DNA from: Alteromonas lipotrueae
Lineage (GTDB): Bacteria > Pseudomonadota > Gammaproteobacteria > Enterobacterales > Alteromonadaceae
Length of the DNA stretch: 64,000 nucleotides
Direction: 5' to 3'
NCBI RefSeq assembly: GCF_019249215.1
Contig: NZ_JAESDI010000003.1
Location: 291,917-355,916 of the forward strand
Numbering within the stretch: the first letter of the stretch is position 1; each line of letters opens with the position of its first letter. This document shows positions 39,317 through 49,044 of the stretch, piece after piece. The translations under genes and the position numbers were made by a program. The notes under the pieces were generated by a model. That model was given only the letters and a program-made list of their open reading frames with translations, was not told the DNA's origin and searched no databases.

Positions 39317-39817
39317 ATGCAAAAAGAATATCGCGCTAGAATTAGCATGAAGAATCCAGTGCACTTTTTAGCGCTTGGGTTTGGTAGCGGACTTGTTCCG
39401 TTTATGCCCGGCACATTTGGTTCGGCAGCTGCGCTTCCACTGTTAATGTTGTCTGCGAATATGCCAGTGATAGCGTTTATCGCTTTCACCGTTTTTGCCT
39501 CAATTATTGGTATTTATCTGTGCGGAAAAACTGCTGATGATATGCAGGTGCACGATCATGGTTCTATTGTGTGGGATGAAGTGGCGGGTATGTTTATTAC
39601 CTTTTTATTTGTACCCATCACGGCGCCGTCTCTGTTAGCAGGGTTTGTTCTGTTTCGTATATTCGATATTTTAAAGCCTTGGCCAATAGGGCCTATCGAT
39701 AAGCGCTTACACGGCGGTACAGGCATTATGCTTGATGATATAGTGGCAGGCGCAATGGCGTGTGCTTGCTTACATATCATGATGCTAGTATGGCCGGCAT
39801 TTACCACCTTGTTTTAG
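39317..39817 (+). CDS. pgpA: Phosphatidylglycerophosphatase A
   Basis: A 166-residue inner-membrane lipid phosphatase making phosphatidylglycerol. Conserved region: HFLALGFGSGLVPFMPGTFG near the start, the acidic site HDHGSIVWDEVAGMFI, and FDILKPWPIGPIDKR; three or four membrane helices are visible. Nineteen bases after thiL. An in-frame Met at residue 11 (MKNPVHF) could be the true start. Confidence 0.95.
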   Translation: MQKEYRARISMKNPVHFLALGFGSGLVPFMPGTFGSAAALPLLMLSANMPVIAFIAFTVFASIIGIYLCGKTADDMQVHDHGSIVWDEVAGMFITFLFVPITAPSLLAGFVLFRIFDILKPWPIGPIDKRLHGGTGIMLDDIVAGAMACACLHIMMLVWPAFTTLF

Positions 39818-39869
39818 TATCGGGCTGATGTAAGCTAGCTTGTTCATACGTCAAAGAATCATAAATACT

Positions 39870-39895
39870 AAAAAGCCCGCTAATGCGGGCTTTTT
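39870..39895. terminator. Bidirectional terminator, pgpA / dxs
   Basis: An 11-bp stem (39870-39880 with 39885-39895) and TAAT loop, A-run left and T-run right, between convergent genes. Confidence 0.9.
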
Positions 39896-39929
39896 ATATA
39901 TAAAGGCTAGTTAGAAAGAAAGCAATTAG

Positions 39930-41807
39930 CTAGCTTTGTAAGCTTTTAAGAGTAGCGCTAATACCTTCGATATCTAGTCCATGTTCTTTGTACATTTCTT
40001 GCTGCGTACCTTGTAAAATAAAGCTATCAGGAAGCCCTAATGTACGAACCGGTTTCATAATACCTTGTTGTTGCAAGTACTCAAGTACACCAGAGCCCGC
40101 ACCACCAGCTATGCACCCATCTTCTAAGGTAATAAGCATATCGTGTTCACTAGCCGCTTTTTCAATAGCCTGGCCGTCCAGGGGCTTTACAAACCGCATA
40201 TCAATAACCGTAGCATCCACCGCTTCGGCAGCGGCTAATGCATTAGGTAAGAGTGTGCCAAAATTCAATATTGCTGCTTTTTTCGATGGTTTACCGCTAA
40301 TGGCACGGCTAACCTTCGATTTACCAATAGGTAACTCGGTCATTGCGGTGTCAGGGGTGATACCCATTCCAGAACCACGAGGGTAGCGTACCGCAGCAGG
40401 TTTTTGCGCTTTGTGACCCGTGTATAGCATTTGTCTACATTCATTTTCATCAGACGGAGCCATGACAATCATATTCGGTATGCAGCGTAAAAAGGCAATA
40501 TCAAACGCACCTTGGTGAGTAGGGCCATCAGCACCTACAATTCCAGCACGGTCCACGGCAAATAAAACAGGCAAGTCTTGCAATGCGACATCGTGAATAA
40601 GCTGATCGTACGCACGCTGTAAAAAGGTTGAGTAGATGGCAACCACCGGGTTACAACCATCGCGAGCTAAACCCGCAGCGAAGGTAACCGCATGTTGTTC
40701 TGCAATGGCTACATCAAAGTATTGTCTGGGGTATTGCTGCGAAAACGCGACCATACCAGAGCCTTCACGCATGGCGGGTGTAATCGCCATCAATTTGGGG
40801 TCTTGCGCTGCCATATCGCACAACCAATTGCCAAAAATAGCAGAAAAAGTAGGCGCTGAAGGTTTCGCTTTTGGTAACGCGTTATCGGCAGGGTTGAATT
40901 TAGGCACTGCGTGGAATTTAATCGGGTCTTTTTCAGCAAGGGCGTAGCCTTTACCTTTCTTAGTGACCACGTGAAGCAGTTGTGGGCCTTTGAATTTGCG
41001 CATATTACGCAAAGTATCTACAACGGCATCGACATCATGGCCATCAATAGGGCCAATGTAATTAAAGCCAAGCTCTTCAAAGATAGTGCCGGGCACTACC
41101 ATGCCTTTAAGGTGTTCTTCTGCGCGACTAGCAAACTCTTTAATGGGAGGTACGTTGCTTAATAACTTCTTAGAACCGTCACGAATAGAGTTAAATACAT
41201 TACCTGTAAGTAAGCGTGCAAGGTGGCTATTAAGGGCTCCTACGTTTTCAGAGATAGACATTTCGTTGTCGTTTAACACCACAACCATATCTTTATTGAT
41301 ATCGCCTGCGTGATTCATCGCTTCAAATGCCATGCCTGCGGTAATCGCGCCATCGCCAATAACGGCAACCACTTTACGATTTTTGCCCTCTTGCTCGGCG
41401 GCAACAGCCATCCCGAGCGCAGCACTAATTGAAGTCGAAGAGTGACCCACCGCAAAAGTGTCGTAGTCGCTTTCAGGAGGCCAAGGGAAGGGATGTAACC
41501 CGTCTTTTTGTCGAATAGTCGACATTTGAGTGGCTCGGCCAGTCAGAATTTTATGGGGGTAGGCCTGATGGCCCACGTCCCAGATTAATCTGTCTACAGG
41601 GGTATTATAAATATAATGCAAAGCAACGGTAAGCTCTACCGTGCCTAAGCCCGATGCAAAGTGCCCACTGGTTTGGCTTACACTATTTAGTAAATATTCT
41701 CGTAATTCATCTGACAACTCACGCAATTTATCTTGCGGTAACTGTCTTAACTTATCCGGCGTTTGCGCAATAGCAAGCGTGGGGTAATGTTGGAGGTCTA
41801 AACTCAT
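39930..41807 (-). CDS. dxs: 1-deoxy-D-xylulose-5-phosphate synthase
   Basis: A 625-residue thiamine diphosphate enzyme joining pyruvate and glyceraldehyde 3-phosphate, the first step of the MEP isoprenoid route. Motifs: [14 protein letters not shown], the ThDP motif [20 protein letters not shown], and the transketolase-like C-terminal half ([19 protein letters not shown]). It lies 32 bases after ispA and is the last gene of xseB-ispA-dxs. ThiL, which makes its cofactor, is encoded next door on the other strand. Confidence 0.97.
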   Translation of the reverse strand: MSLDLQHYPTLAIAQTPDKLRQLPQDKLRELSDELREYLLNSVSQTSGHFASGLGTVELTVALHYIYNTPVDRLIWDVGHQAYPHKILTGRATQMSTIRQKDGLHPFPWPPESDYDTFAVGHSSTSISAALGMAVAAEQEGKNRKVVAVIGDGAITAGMAFEAMNHAGDINKDMVVVLNDNEMSISENVGALNSHLARLLTGNVFNSIRDGSKKLLSNVPPIKEFASRAEEHLKGMVVPGTIFEELGFNYIGPIDGHDVDAVVDTLRNMRKFKGPQLLHVVTKKGKGYALAEKDPIKFHAVPKFNPADNALPKAKPSAPTFSAIFGNWLCDMAAQDPKLMAITPAMREGSGMVAFSQQYPRQYFDVAIAEQHAVTFAAGLARDGCNPVVAIYSTFLQRAYDQLIHDVALQDLPVLFAVDRAGIVGADGPTHQGAFDIAFLRCIPNMIVMAPSDENECRQMLYTGHKAQKPAAVRYPRGSGMGITPDTAMTELPIGKSKVSRAISGKPSKKAAILNFGTLLPNALAAAEAVDATVIDMRFVKPLDGQAIEKAASEHDMLITLEDGCIAGGAGSGVLEYLQQQGIMKPVRTLGLPDSFILQGTQQEMYKEHGLDIEGISATLKSLQS

Positions 41808-41839
41808 TATTTATTATCTTTTTCAACATGGTTGCAGAA

Positions 41840-42730
41840 CTAATGGTCTCGTTTTACCAATAGTTCGCTAAACGCAATTAAACTGTCTGTATTGTAGGGT
41901 AAACGAGCCAAGGCTTGAAGGGCATTCTGATGCAGCTTATCAAGTTCTCGTTTTGCGCCTTCGATGCCAAGCTTGGCAGGAAAGGTATTTTTACCCAAAG
42001 CAATGTCAGAGCCTGCTGGCTTTCCTAATTGCTCACTATTACCTTCTACGTCCAGAATGTCATCTTGGACTTGAAATGCAAGGCCAATATCGTCAGCGTA
42101 GGCTAATAAGTCTGCTTTACTGCCACTATCAAGGTCTTGAGAAACAATAGATACCATTTCAATACATGCACGAAGTAGCGCGCCGGTTTTCAAATTGTGT
42201 AGACGCTTGAGCTGCTCAAGGCTTATTTCTTCGCCCGTGCTGGCTAAATCGATAGCTTGCCCGCCACACATGCCGCGATAGCCTGCGGCGCGCGCTAATA
42301 CAGAAAGTAACTCGCCACGTTTATTGGTTGCGAATTCACTCAGCGGCGCGTCTGCCAATGTACTAAAAGCGAGGGCTTGCAAAGCATCACCGGCTAATAT
42401 TGCGGTGGCTTCATCGAATGCAATATGACAAGTTGGTTGGCCGCGACGCAGATCGTCGTCGTCCATGGCTGGCAAGTCATCGTGTACAAGCGAGTAAGCA
42501 TGCACACACTCAATTGCCATACTGATAGCCATTTGATCGCCTTTAGGCACATCCAGGGTGTTGCCGATAACTTGAACCAGTAAAGGTCGCATGCGTTTAC
42601 CGCCCACCAACAACGCATGACGCATTGCTTCTTTAAGCCGCGGTGCGTCGTCGGGAAGGTCATCAATAAGCGTATTTAACGACGTATCGGTCTGCTGCTT
42701 AACTTGCTGATGCAATGCAGTGAAATTCAT
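41840..42730 (-). CDS. ispA: Farnesyl diphosphate synthase (geranyltranstransferase)
   Basis: About 296 residues (E. coli 299), starting at MNFTALHQQV; the frame extends 27 codons further upstream into xseB but those residues are not family-like. Both Asp-rich motifs are intact: VHDDLPAMDDDDLRRG and FQVQDDILDVEG. It condenses IPP and DMAPP into farnesyl diphosphate. Between xseB (28 bases upstream) and dxs, the standard order. Confidence 0.96.
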   Translation of the reverse strand: MNFTALHQQVKQQTDTSLNTLIDDLPDDAPRLKEAMRHALLVGGKRMRPLLVQVIGNTLDVPKGDQMAISMAIECVHAYSLVHDDLPAMDDDDLRRGQPTCHIAFDEATAILAGDALQALAFSTLADAPLSEFATNKRGELLSVLARAAGYRGMCGGQAIDLASTGEEISLEQLKRLHNLKTGALLRACIEMVSIVSQDLDSGSKADLLAYADDIGLAFQVQDDILDVEGNSEQLGKPAGSDIALGKNTFPAKLGIEGAKRELDKLHQNALQALARLPYNTDSLIAFSELLVKRDH

Positions 42731-42758
42731 ATTGTACCTGTTTGTTGCGACACGAGGC

Positions 42759-43013
42759 TTAAGGTTGCTCGTCTTCAGGAAGAGGGTGTAGTGCGCTTTC
42801 ACCTTGCTCATTAAGCAAAATTTTAACTTTTTGTTCTGCTTGCTCTAACGATTTCTGGCCTTCGCGAGAAAGGGCAATGCCTCGCTCGAATTTTTCAAGT
42901 GCAACGTTTAATGGCAACTCACCGTTTTCCATCTCATTGACTATGGCATCTAATTCGGTAAGGGTTTCCTCAAACGAGGGAGAATCTGTCTTTTTCGTCA
43001 CAATAGCACTCAA
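42759..43013 (-). CDS. xseB: Exodeoxyribonuclease VII small subunit
   Basis: An 84-residue helical protein: SFEETLTELDAIVNEMENGELPL then LEKFERGIALSREGQKSL, the XseB family core. It pairs with XseA (not in this window). First gene of xseB-ispA-dxs; divergent from pomA with a 271-base gap that probably holds both promoters. Confidence 0.95.
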   Translation of the reverse strand: MSAIVTKKTDSPSFEETLTELDAIVNEMENGELPLNVALEKFERGIALSREGQKSLEQAEQKVKILLNEQGESALHPLPEDEQP

Positions 43014-43283
43014 TTTTAGGCGTTTCTTGGGATTACGCGCACATTAACTGAGGGTAGCCAATGGGTCAAATGGTTTGTCAACATATGCCCTATTGCTACT
43101 ATCTATGATAAAGCATTGTGATCTAGGCGCTGCCATCAAAACTGCTGCCTAAAGTTCGACTAACGTCATTATGTCTACAATAATTAAGGCAATTTGCGAT
43201 AATCTTGTTATAGAAATTCTATACAATGCCGATAGAATACGAGTAATAGTTATGCAGCGTCTGCAAAAAATGAGGAAGAGTGA

Positions 43284-44048
43284 GTGGATTTAGCAACCGT
43301 CATAGGTATGTTGGGCGCCATCGGCTTTGTAGTAATGGCCATGGTTATGGGTGGCAGTATTGCCATGTTCATCAACGTACCGTCTATCTTGATCGTATTT
43401 GGTGGCACCCTTTTCGTTATTTTATCCCAATACACTTTAGGGCAGTTCTTTGGTGCAGGTAAAATTGCAGGCAAAGCATTCATGTTCAAAATTGATACGC
43501 CTGAAGATCTTATCGAAAAAATTGTTGAGATGGCAGATGCAGCGCGTAAAGGCGGTTTCCTTGCATTGGAAGAAGCTGAAATAGAAAACCCGTTTATGCA
43601 AAAAGGCGTAGACATGCTGGTTGATGGTCACGACATAGAAGTGGTCAGAGAAACCTTAGCGAAAGATATCTCTATGACCACCGAGCGACACGAGTTTGGT
43701 GCCACCATATTTAAAGGCATGGGTGATATCGCACCAGCGATGGGAATGATTGGAACTCTGATTGGCCTGGTGGCCATGCTTTCTAACATGGATGATCCTA
43801 AATCGATTGGGCCGGCGATGGCGGTAGCACTATTAACCACCTTGTATGGTGCATTTCTTGCCAACATTATTTGCCTACCCATGGCGGTAAAGCTCGGTAA
43901 CCGCGCACAAGAAGAAAAGCTTAACCAAATGCTAGTGCTCGATGGCATTGTCGGGATTGCCGATGGGCAAAACCCGCGTGTAATTGAAGGTATACTGAAA
44001 AACTATTTGGCGGCAAGTAAACGCGGTACGGGCGCTGAGGATGAATAA
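43284..44048 (+). CDS. pomA: Flagellar stator protein PomA (MotA family, sodium type)
   Basis: A 254-residue stator subunit starting at GTG. Four membrane segments are at about residues 5-24, 30-50, 152-172 and 184-205. The cytoplasmic loop has the charged residues that contact FliG (AARKGGFLALEEAE). It resembles Vibrio PomA (MDLATVIG; GMGDIAPAMGMIGTLIGLV) more than E. coli MotA in length and sequence, which suggests sodium drive. It overlaps pomB by one base. Confidence 0.93.
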   Translation: MDLATVIGMLGAIGFVVMAMVMGGSIAMFINVPSILIVFGGTLFVILSQYTLGQFFGAGKIAGKAFMFKIDTPEDLIEKIVEMADAARKGGFLALEEAEIENPFMQKGVDMLVDGHDIEVVRETLAKDISMTTERHEFGATIFKGMGDIAPAMGMIGTLIGLVAMLSNMDDPKSIGPAMAVALLTTLYGAFLANIICLPMAVKLGNRAQEEKLNQMLVLDGIVGIADGQNPRVIEGILKNYLAASKRGTGAEDE

Positions 44049-44977
44049 TGGCTGAAGAAGAGTGCCCAAAATGTCCTCCCGAGGGGCTTCCTGCATGGAT
44101 GGGGACCTTCGCGGATCTTATGTCGCTACTGATGTGCTTCTTTGTGCTCTTACTTTCGTTTTCAGAAATGGATGTACTGAAGTTTAAGCAAATCGCGGGC
44201 TCTATGAAGTTTGCCTTCGGTGTACAAAACAAAATTGAAGTTAAGGACATTCCTAAAGGCACCAGTGTTATTGCTATGGAGTTTAGGCCTGGTCGTCCAG
44301 ATCCGTCGCCCATCGACACTATTCAGCAACAAACAATTGAAATGACCCAGCAGATGCTGGAGTTTCAAGCGGGTGATGAAGACTCATCAGGCGGTAGGCA
44401 GAAGCAACGGGGTGAGCAACGCGGGGGGCAGTCACAGCAAACGGCCACTGATCAGTCGTCCTCGGAGTCGCAAAGTTCAGATCAAACTCAAACTGCTGAG
44501 TTAATGAAAAAAGTGGCGCAGCAGCTACAAAAGCAAATTCTCGATGGCGCAGTAGAGTTAGAGTCTTTGGGTCAGCAGCTGACTATTCGCATTAGAGAGA
44601 ACGGTTCGTTTTCTGCAGGTTCTGCATTTTTACAACCTCAATTCCAGCCTATCTTACGCAAAATTGGGGTGTTGTTAGCAGATGTTCCAGGGGAAATAGA
44701 AATCTCAGGGCACAGTGACGGACAACACATTGCTAATGAACTCTATCGTTCTAATTGGGATTTATCGTCTCAGCGTGCCGTAGCCGTAGCCGAGGCCATG
44801 CGAACAGCGCCGGGGTTCGATGAAAGCAGAATGTCTGTAGTCGGCAAGGCTGATACCGACCCCATGGTGGAAGAGGCGACAACGCCTGCCGATAGAGCAA
44901 GAAACAGACGGGTAGAGATTAATATTAATCAAGGTAAACCCATGACCTCCCAACCTATATCCGTGGTTGATGAATAG
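44048..44977 (+). CDS. pomB: Flagellar stator protein PomB (MotB family)
   Basis: A 309-residue stator partner. The single membrane helix (residues about 18-40) carries the ion-binding Asp23 in GTFADLMSLLMCFFVLLLSF, with Cys6 and Cys9 ahead of it. A Gln/Ser-rich linker (about 110-155) leads to an OmpA-like peptidoglycan-binding domain (GEIEISGHSDGQ, RAVAVAEAM, ADRARNRRVEI). With PomA it forms the torque-generating channel of the polar flagellum. Followed by a terminator. Confidence 0.94.
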   Translation: MAEEECPKCPPEGLPAWMGTFADLMSLLMCFFVLLLSFSEMDVLKFKQIAGSMKFAFGVQNKIEVKDIPKGTSVIAMEFRPGRPDPSPIDTIQQQTIEMTQQMLEFQAGDEDSSGGRQKQRGEQRGGQSQQTATDQSSSESQSSDQTQTAELMKKVAQQLQKQILDGAVELESLGQQLTIRIRENGSFSAGSAFLQPQFQPILRKIGVLLADVPGEIEISGHSDGQHIANELYRSNWDLSSQRAVAVAEAMRTAPGFDESRMSVVGKADTDPMVEEATTPADRARNRRVEININQGKPMTSQPISVVDE

Positions 44978-45001
44978 GTTACTAAACCGAACACAAAATC
45001 A

Positions 45002-45031
45002 AAAAGGGCGAATCAGATGATTCGCCCTTTT
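45002..45031. terminator. Bidirectional terminator, pomB / cfa
   Basis: A perfect 14-bp stem (45002-45015 with 45018-45031) with a 2-base loop between convergent genes; A-run left, T-run right. Confidence 0.9.
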
Positions 45032-45057
45032 GGTTTGAAGTTGTCTTTCGTATGCAA

Positions 45058-46311
45058 CTAGCGTTGCAATGCCTCCCTGTGATGCGGCTTAGATATTACC
45101 AATTGCACAGTGCTAATGGTTCTTTCTAAAAAACCGCCTTCACAGTATTTTAAATAGTAAATCCACATTCGCATGAAACGTTCATCGTAACCGTCGTTTA
45201 GTAACGCTTCTTTGGCGCTAATAAAGGCCTCGTACCAATGATTTAGGGTTTGGGCGTAATCTAACCCGATATCATGCAGATCTCTAATCATCATGTCGCT
45301 ATAGCGCTTTAAATGAGAGTTTAATTGATATTGCGAGGGTAAGAATCCACCGGGGAATATGTATTTTTGAATGAAGTCCACACTATTGGCGTAACTCTCG
45401 TAACGTCTATCGTCAATAGTAATGGATTGAAGCAACATCAGCCCATCGTCTTTCAATAACGATGAACACTTTTCAAAAAAGTTACCTAAGTAATCTTTCC
45501 CAACGGCTTCAATCATTTCTATTGAAACCAGCTTGTCGTATTTACCTTCTAATAGGCGATAGTCTTTTTTCAGCAAGGTGACTTTGTCAGATACCAGTTC
45601 GCGGTCAATCCATTGCTCTGCCCACGCATATTGTTCTTCAGAGATAGTTGTGGTGGTCACGTTACAACCATAATGCTTGGCAGCATATACCGCCAAACCG
45701 CCCCAGCCAGTGCCAATTTCTAAAAGGTGGTCACTTTGGGTTAACTGAAGCTTGTCACAAATTGTTTTAAGTTTGTGATTTTGCGCCTCTTCTAAACTGG
45801 CATTCACATCAGGATAAATCGCCGATGAATACATCATCGTATTATCTAAAAAGCGAGTATAGAGTTTATTACCTAAATCGTAATGGGCTTCAATATTTTT
45901 CTTGGCTTGGTCTTGTGTATTGCGGCGGGCAAAGTGCTGAATTTTTAAAATAGGCATGGAAATCCATTTGAACTTGTTTTCCCATGCGTCAAGGGTAGAT
46001 AAATTGCGCGCAAATATTTGCACCACTGCCGTCACATTATCGCTTTCCCACAGACCATCCATGTAGGCTTCACCTGCACCTACACTGCCGCCCAATAATA
46101 ATTGGCGATACGCTTTCACGTCTTTGAAATTAATCGTAGCGTGCAAATCGTCATTGGGGTTACCCAGTGAAGAGATCGTGCTGCCATTTTCCATAATGGT
46201 AAGTGAACCATGTGGAAGTTTCTCTAAACACTTTAAAAATGCGCGCCTACATACCTTGTCTAAAAGAGACGCTTCTGACGGGGTACTAAATACAGATTCA
46301 CCGGAAGACAT
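45058..46311 (-). CDS. cfa: Cyclopropane-fatty-acyl-phospholipid synthase family methyltransferase
   Basis: A 417-residue SAM-dependent enzyme acting on unsaturated phospholipid acyl chains in the membrane. The N-terminal lipid-binding domain precedes the SAM site LLEIGTGWGGLAVYAAKHYG; active-site blocks KNIEAHYDLGNKLY, MMYSSAIY, SIEMIEAVG and YIFPGGFLPS are all present. It is the last gene of a five-gene operon behind an ECF-type promoter (49669-49640). Relatives in ChrR-sigma regulons include both cyclopropane synthases and methylases of furan fatty acid synthesis; sequence alone does not decide which. Confidence 0.88.
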   Translation of the reverse strand: MSSGESVFSTPSEASLLDKVCRRAFLKCLEKLPHGSLTIMENGSTISSLGNPNDDLHATINFKDVKAYRQLLLGGSVGAGEAYMDGLWESDNVTAVVQIFARNLSTLDAWENKFKWISMPILKIQHFARRNTQDQAKKNIEAHYDLGNKLYTRFLDNTMMYSSAIYPDVNASLEEAQNHKLKTICDKLQLTQSDHLLEIGTGWGGLAVYAAKHYGCNVTTTTISEEQYAWAEQWIDRELVSDKVTLLKKDYRLLEGKYDKLVSIEMIEAVGKDYLGNFFEKCSSLLKDDGLMLLQSITIDDRRYESYANSVDFIQKYIFPGGFLPSQYQLNSHLKRYSDMMIRDLHDIGLDYAQTLNHWYEAFISAKEALLNDGYDERFMRMWIYYLKYCEGGFLERTISTVQLVISKPHHREALQR

Positions 46312-46318
46312 GTTGTTA

Positions 46319-47050
46319 TTATTCCTGACTTTTCTTAGGGTGGTTATAAAGTGGTGTACGCTTTATAAGTAACTTTAACGCCTGCCAATATATGCCAATT
46401 ATTGTTCTAATGGTCATACTAGGTATACGTTTCATAACCCGACTTAGATTCGCATTATCTAATGAAAGCCGTGTTAAATTAATTCCAGCATTGAACTCTT
46501 TTTCGCCTCGAACACAGTCCATCGTTAATGATAGGCGTTGGCTAGGTTGCGTTATTCGCCATTTGTAAGTCATGTCCATGGGATTAAACGGTGATACATG
46601 AAATGCTTTTGGTGTGTCTGCTTGCACGGCTAAATCGACCAGATAATAATGCCGCTCATTCCAAGGGGTATTGCTGACTTCTGCTAATACATGGGTAAAG
46701 GCATTGTCTTTACCCTTTAAATAATAAAAATTAACAGGGCTGAAATACATTCCCCACATTCGAAGTTGCCCAAGCATGTACACATCGCCGCTTAAGGTAT
46801 CCTCACTTAAACTGTTCATTTTTTCTAGTACGCTTTGGTCTAATGGCCTGTTGCTATCACCTAAATAGTCTTCTCGTTTAAAGCGTACCCTTGCTTTAGA
46901 ATTAACAGAGAAGTGTTTCAAGGCTGCTGGCAATGCATCGACTTCACTTAACTTTATCCAGAACAAATAAATATGATAGTCGAACTTATGTTGGGTAGGT
47001 GAAAAGCGCTCGTGATACACCTTTCCTTCATAAATAGCGCTATCCATCAT
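46319..47050 (-). CDS. DUF1365 family protein
   Basis: A 243-residue member of the DUF1365 family (SAIYEGKVYHERFSPTQHKFDYHIYLFWIKLSEV; SPVNFYYLKG; NPMDMTYKW). These proteins are almost always encoded between an FAD-dependent amine-oxidase-like protein and a Cfa-like methyltransferase, as here. Molecular function is not established; a role in oxidative modification or transfer of lipid acyl chains is inferred from the neighbours. It overlaps the upstream FAD gene by 4 bases. Confidence 0.85.
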   Translation of the reverse strand: MMDSAIYEGKVYHERFSPTQHKFDYHIYLFWIKLSEVDALPAALKHFSVNSKARVRFKREDYLGDSNRPLDQSVLEKMNSLSEDTLSGDVYMLGQLRMWGMYFSPVNFYYLKGKDNAFTHVLAEVSNTPWNERHYYLVDLAVQADTPKAFHVSPFNPMDMTYKWRITQPSQRLSLTMDCVRGEKEFNAGINLTRLSLDNANLSRVMKRIPSMTIRTIIGIYWQALKLLIKRTPLYNHPKKSQE

Positions 47051-48312
47051 AGGTGAGCTCCAAATCGCTCACATACATCTAATGCGCTATGCACACCATC
47101 TTCATGAAAACCGTTATACCAGTAGGCGCCACAAAAATGCAGATTATCCACACCACATATCTGGCTTCGGCGCTGTTGTGCATTCACCATAACGTCACTA
47201 AATTGAGGATGCGAATATTGGTAACTACCCAATACCGCGCTTGTATCAATTTTATCCGTGTTATTAAGGGTGACGCAGTAGGTATTAGCTGCGTCTAATC
47301 GCTGAAGAATATTCATATCGTAAGTCACCGAAGCCGGTCTTTCTTCCTCGCCAGCATCGTCTTTTAAGCGGTAATTCCAACTTGCCCATGCAAGCTTTCG
47401 CTTAGGAAGTTGGTTTGTATCTTTGTGCATAACGACGTCATTTTCAGCGAAGCGAATAGCGCCCAACACCGCTTGCTGAACTTCGCTGGGAGTATCTAGC
47501 ATGGCTAGTGCTTGGTCGCTATGACAGGCGAAAATAACGTCATCGAATAAAGCTTGAGTGCCAGATGTGTCAGTTACCTGCCACTTTTGGCCTACTTTTT
47601 TCACATTAGTAACGCCACATGATAGCTTTATCTTGTCTTTAAAACTGGCAGTTAACGGGGGAATATAAGTGCTAGAGCCACCTTTAATGGTATACCACTG
47701 TGGCCTGTCAGTTATATTCAATAAACCGTGGTTGTTAAAAAACTGGAGAAAGAAAGTCAGTGGGAACTGCCTAGTTTGGGCAAGACTTGCAGACCAAATA
47801 GCGGCGCACATGGGCAAGATATAATAGCGCGCAAAGTCATCGCTTAATTTTAGCTCGTTAATGACATCTTGAAGCGTCATAGAAGAAGTGTCTCGCTTCT
47901 CGGCGACAAAGGCTTTGCAGGCTTTATTAAATTTCAGAATGTCACGCACAATACGCCAGAACCTTGGGCGTAGTATATTCCGACGCTGTGCAAATAGGCT
48001 GTTTATCGTATTGCCATTGTACTCGATGTTAGCTTTCTCACTGGTAACAGAAAAGCTCATCTCGGTAGGCTGGTATGCGACATCAAGCTGCTTCATCAGC
48101 TTTATAAATCTAGGGTAGGTCCAATCATTAAATACAATGAAACCGGTATCGATATTTCGTTCAATACCCTCATCGTTGATTTTTTTCGTGGCGGTGTGCC
48201 CGCCAATGTAATCATTGGACTCATAAACAGTGATATTAGCTGTTTTATTTAACAAATACCCACACGTCAGGCCTGAAATGCCGGTCCCAATAATCGCTAC
48301 ATTTTTTGTCAT
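47047..48312 (-). CDS. FAD-dependent amine-oxidase-like oxidoreductase (COG2907 type)
   Basis: A 421-residue flavoprotein. The dinucleotide-binding motif is at residues 6-20 (AIIGTGISGLTCGYLL), followed by IGGHTATKKI and the segment DTGFIVFNDWTYPRF typical of the COG2907 family. The C terminus ends with a second FAD-contact block (LHFCGAYWYNGFHEDGVHSALDV). Fatty-acid desaturase-like or acyl-chain oxidase activity is suspected for the family in ChrR-controlled operons. It follows the SDR gene by 12 bases. Confidence 0.87.
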   Translation of the reverse strand: MTKNVAIIGTGISGLTCGYLLNKTANITVYESNDYIGGHTATKKINDEGIERNIDTGFIVFNDWTYPRFIKLMKQLDVAYQPTEMSFSVTSEKANIEYNGNTINSLFAQRRNILRPRFWRIVRDILKFNKACKAFVAEKRDTSSMTLQDVINELKLSDDFARYYILPMCAAIWSASLAQTRQFPLTFFLQFFNNHGLLNITDRPQWYTIKGGSSTYIPPLTASFKDKIKLSCGVTNVKKVGQKWQVTDTSGTQALFDDVIFACHSDQALAMLDTPSEVQQAVLGAIRFAENDVVMHKDTNQLPKRKLAWASWNYRLKDDAGEEERPASVTYDMNILQRLDAANTYCVTLNNTDKIDTSAVLGSYQYSHPQFSDVMVNAQQRRSQICGVDNLHFCGAYWYNGFHEDGVHSALDVCERFGAHL

Positions 48313-48324
48313 TGTTATTGTGCT

Positions 48325-49044
48325 CTACTGCTTCTCTCGCATCGATAGCGATAATTTCTTTTGTAATCCAACCGGTAAGATATGCATAAATCGAAGTATA
48401 AAGCCAAATATGCGAGGGAAGAAAACGGTTTGCTTACCCGTCTCAACACCTTTAAGCATAGAAACCGCCGCTTCATTTGCCGTAATTTTCATTGGCATAT
48501 CAAAGTCATTTTTGTCAGTAAGGGGTGTTTCAACAAACCCTGGTGATACCGCTTGAACATTTATACCGCGGTCGTGTAAGTCAACCTCTAAGCTTTTTGT
48601 AAAATAGTGAAGAGCTGCTTTACTTGCCCCGTATGCCTGAGAACGGGTAAAGGGAAGTAGGCGGGCCATACTATCTACGATGACTAGCTTATTCCCTTTC
48701 TTTAATGAAGGAATGAGCGCCTCTACACAGTGAACTACGCCAAAAAAGTTCGGTTCGAAAACCCGCCTAAACATATCCGACTCGAATTCATCAATATCTA
48801 CATATTCACAGGTGCCTGCATTTAAAATAGCAATGTCGCACTTTACGTTGTGCAGCGCTTGTTTAGCCTCTTTTAGAGAAGTTACATCAAATTGAAGCGG
48901 CTTAATGTTTGGCTTCGACGCCAGTTCATCTAACACTTCTTGATTTCTACCACATGCAATAACCTGATAGCCTTTTTCTGCCGCATGAAGTGCTAATGCT
49001 TTGCCAATTCCTGAGGTGGCGCCTGTAATGAGTAATGTCTTCAC
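48325..49044 (-). CDS. Short-chain dehydrogenase/reductase
   Basis: A 239-residue SDR. The NAD(P)-binding motif is TGATSGIGKAL at residues 7-17, the structural NAG is at LNAGTCEYVD, and the active site is Ser-Tyr-Lys in DSMARLLPFTRSQAYGASKAAL. The C terminus is hydrophobic and basic (FGFILRFMHILPVGLQKKL), which suggests membrane association. It overlaps the NTF2-like gene by 4 bases. Substrate unknown; lipid aldehydes or ketones are a reasonable guess from the operon. Confidence 0.87.
   Translation of the reverse strand: MKTLLITGATSGIGKALALHAAEKGYQVIACGRNQEVLDELASKPNIKPLQFDVTSLKEAKQALHNVKCDIAILNAGTCEYVDIDEFESDMFRRVFEPNFFGVVHCVEALIPSLKKGNKLVIVDSMARLLPFTRSQAYGASKAALHYFTKSLEVDLHDRGINVQAVSPGFVETPLTDKNDFDMPMKITANEAAVSMLKGVETGKQTVFFPRIFGFILRFMHILPVGLQKKLSLSMREKQ

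Noticed and set aside
43921..44319. 132-codon open frame antisense to pomA/pomB
   Set aside because: Overlaps two certain genes fully and has no recognisable domain.
48230..48556. 108-codon plus-strand frame across the SDR and FAD genes
   Set aside because: Antisense shadow of two genes with clear motifs.
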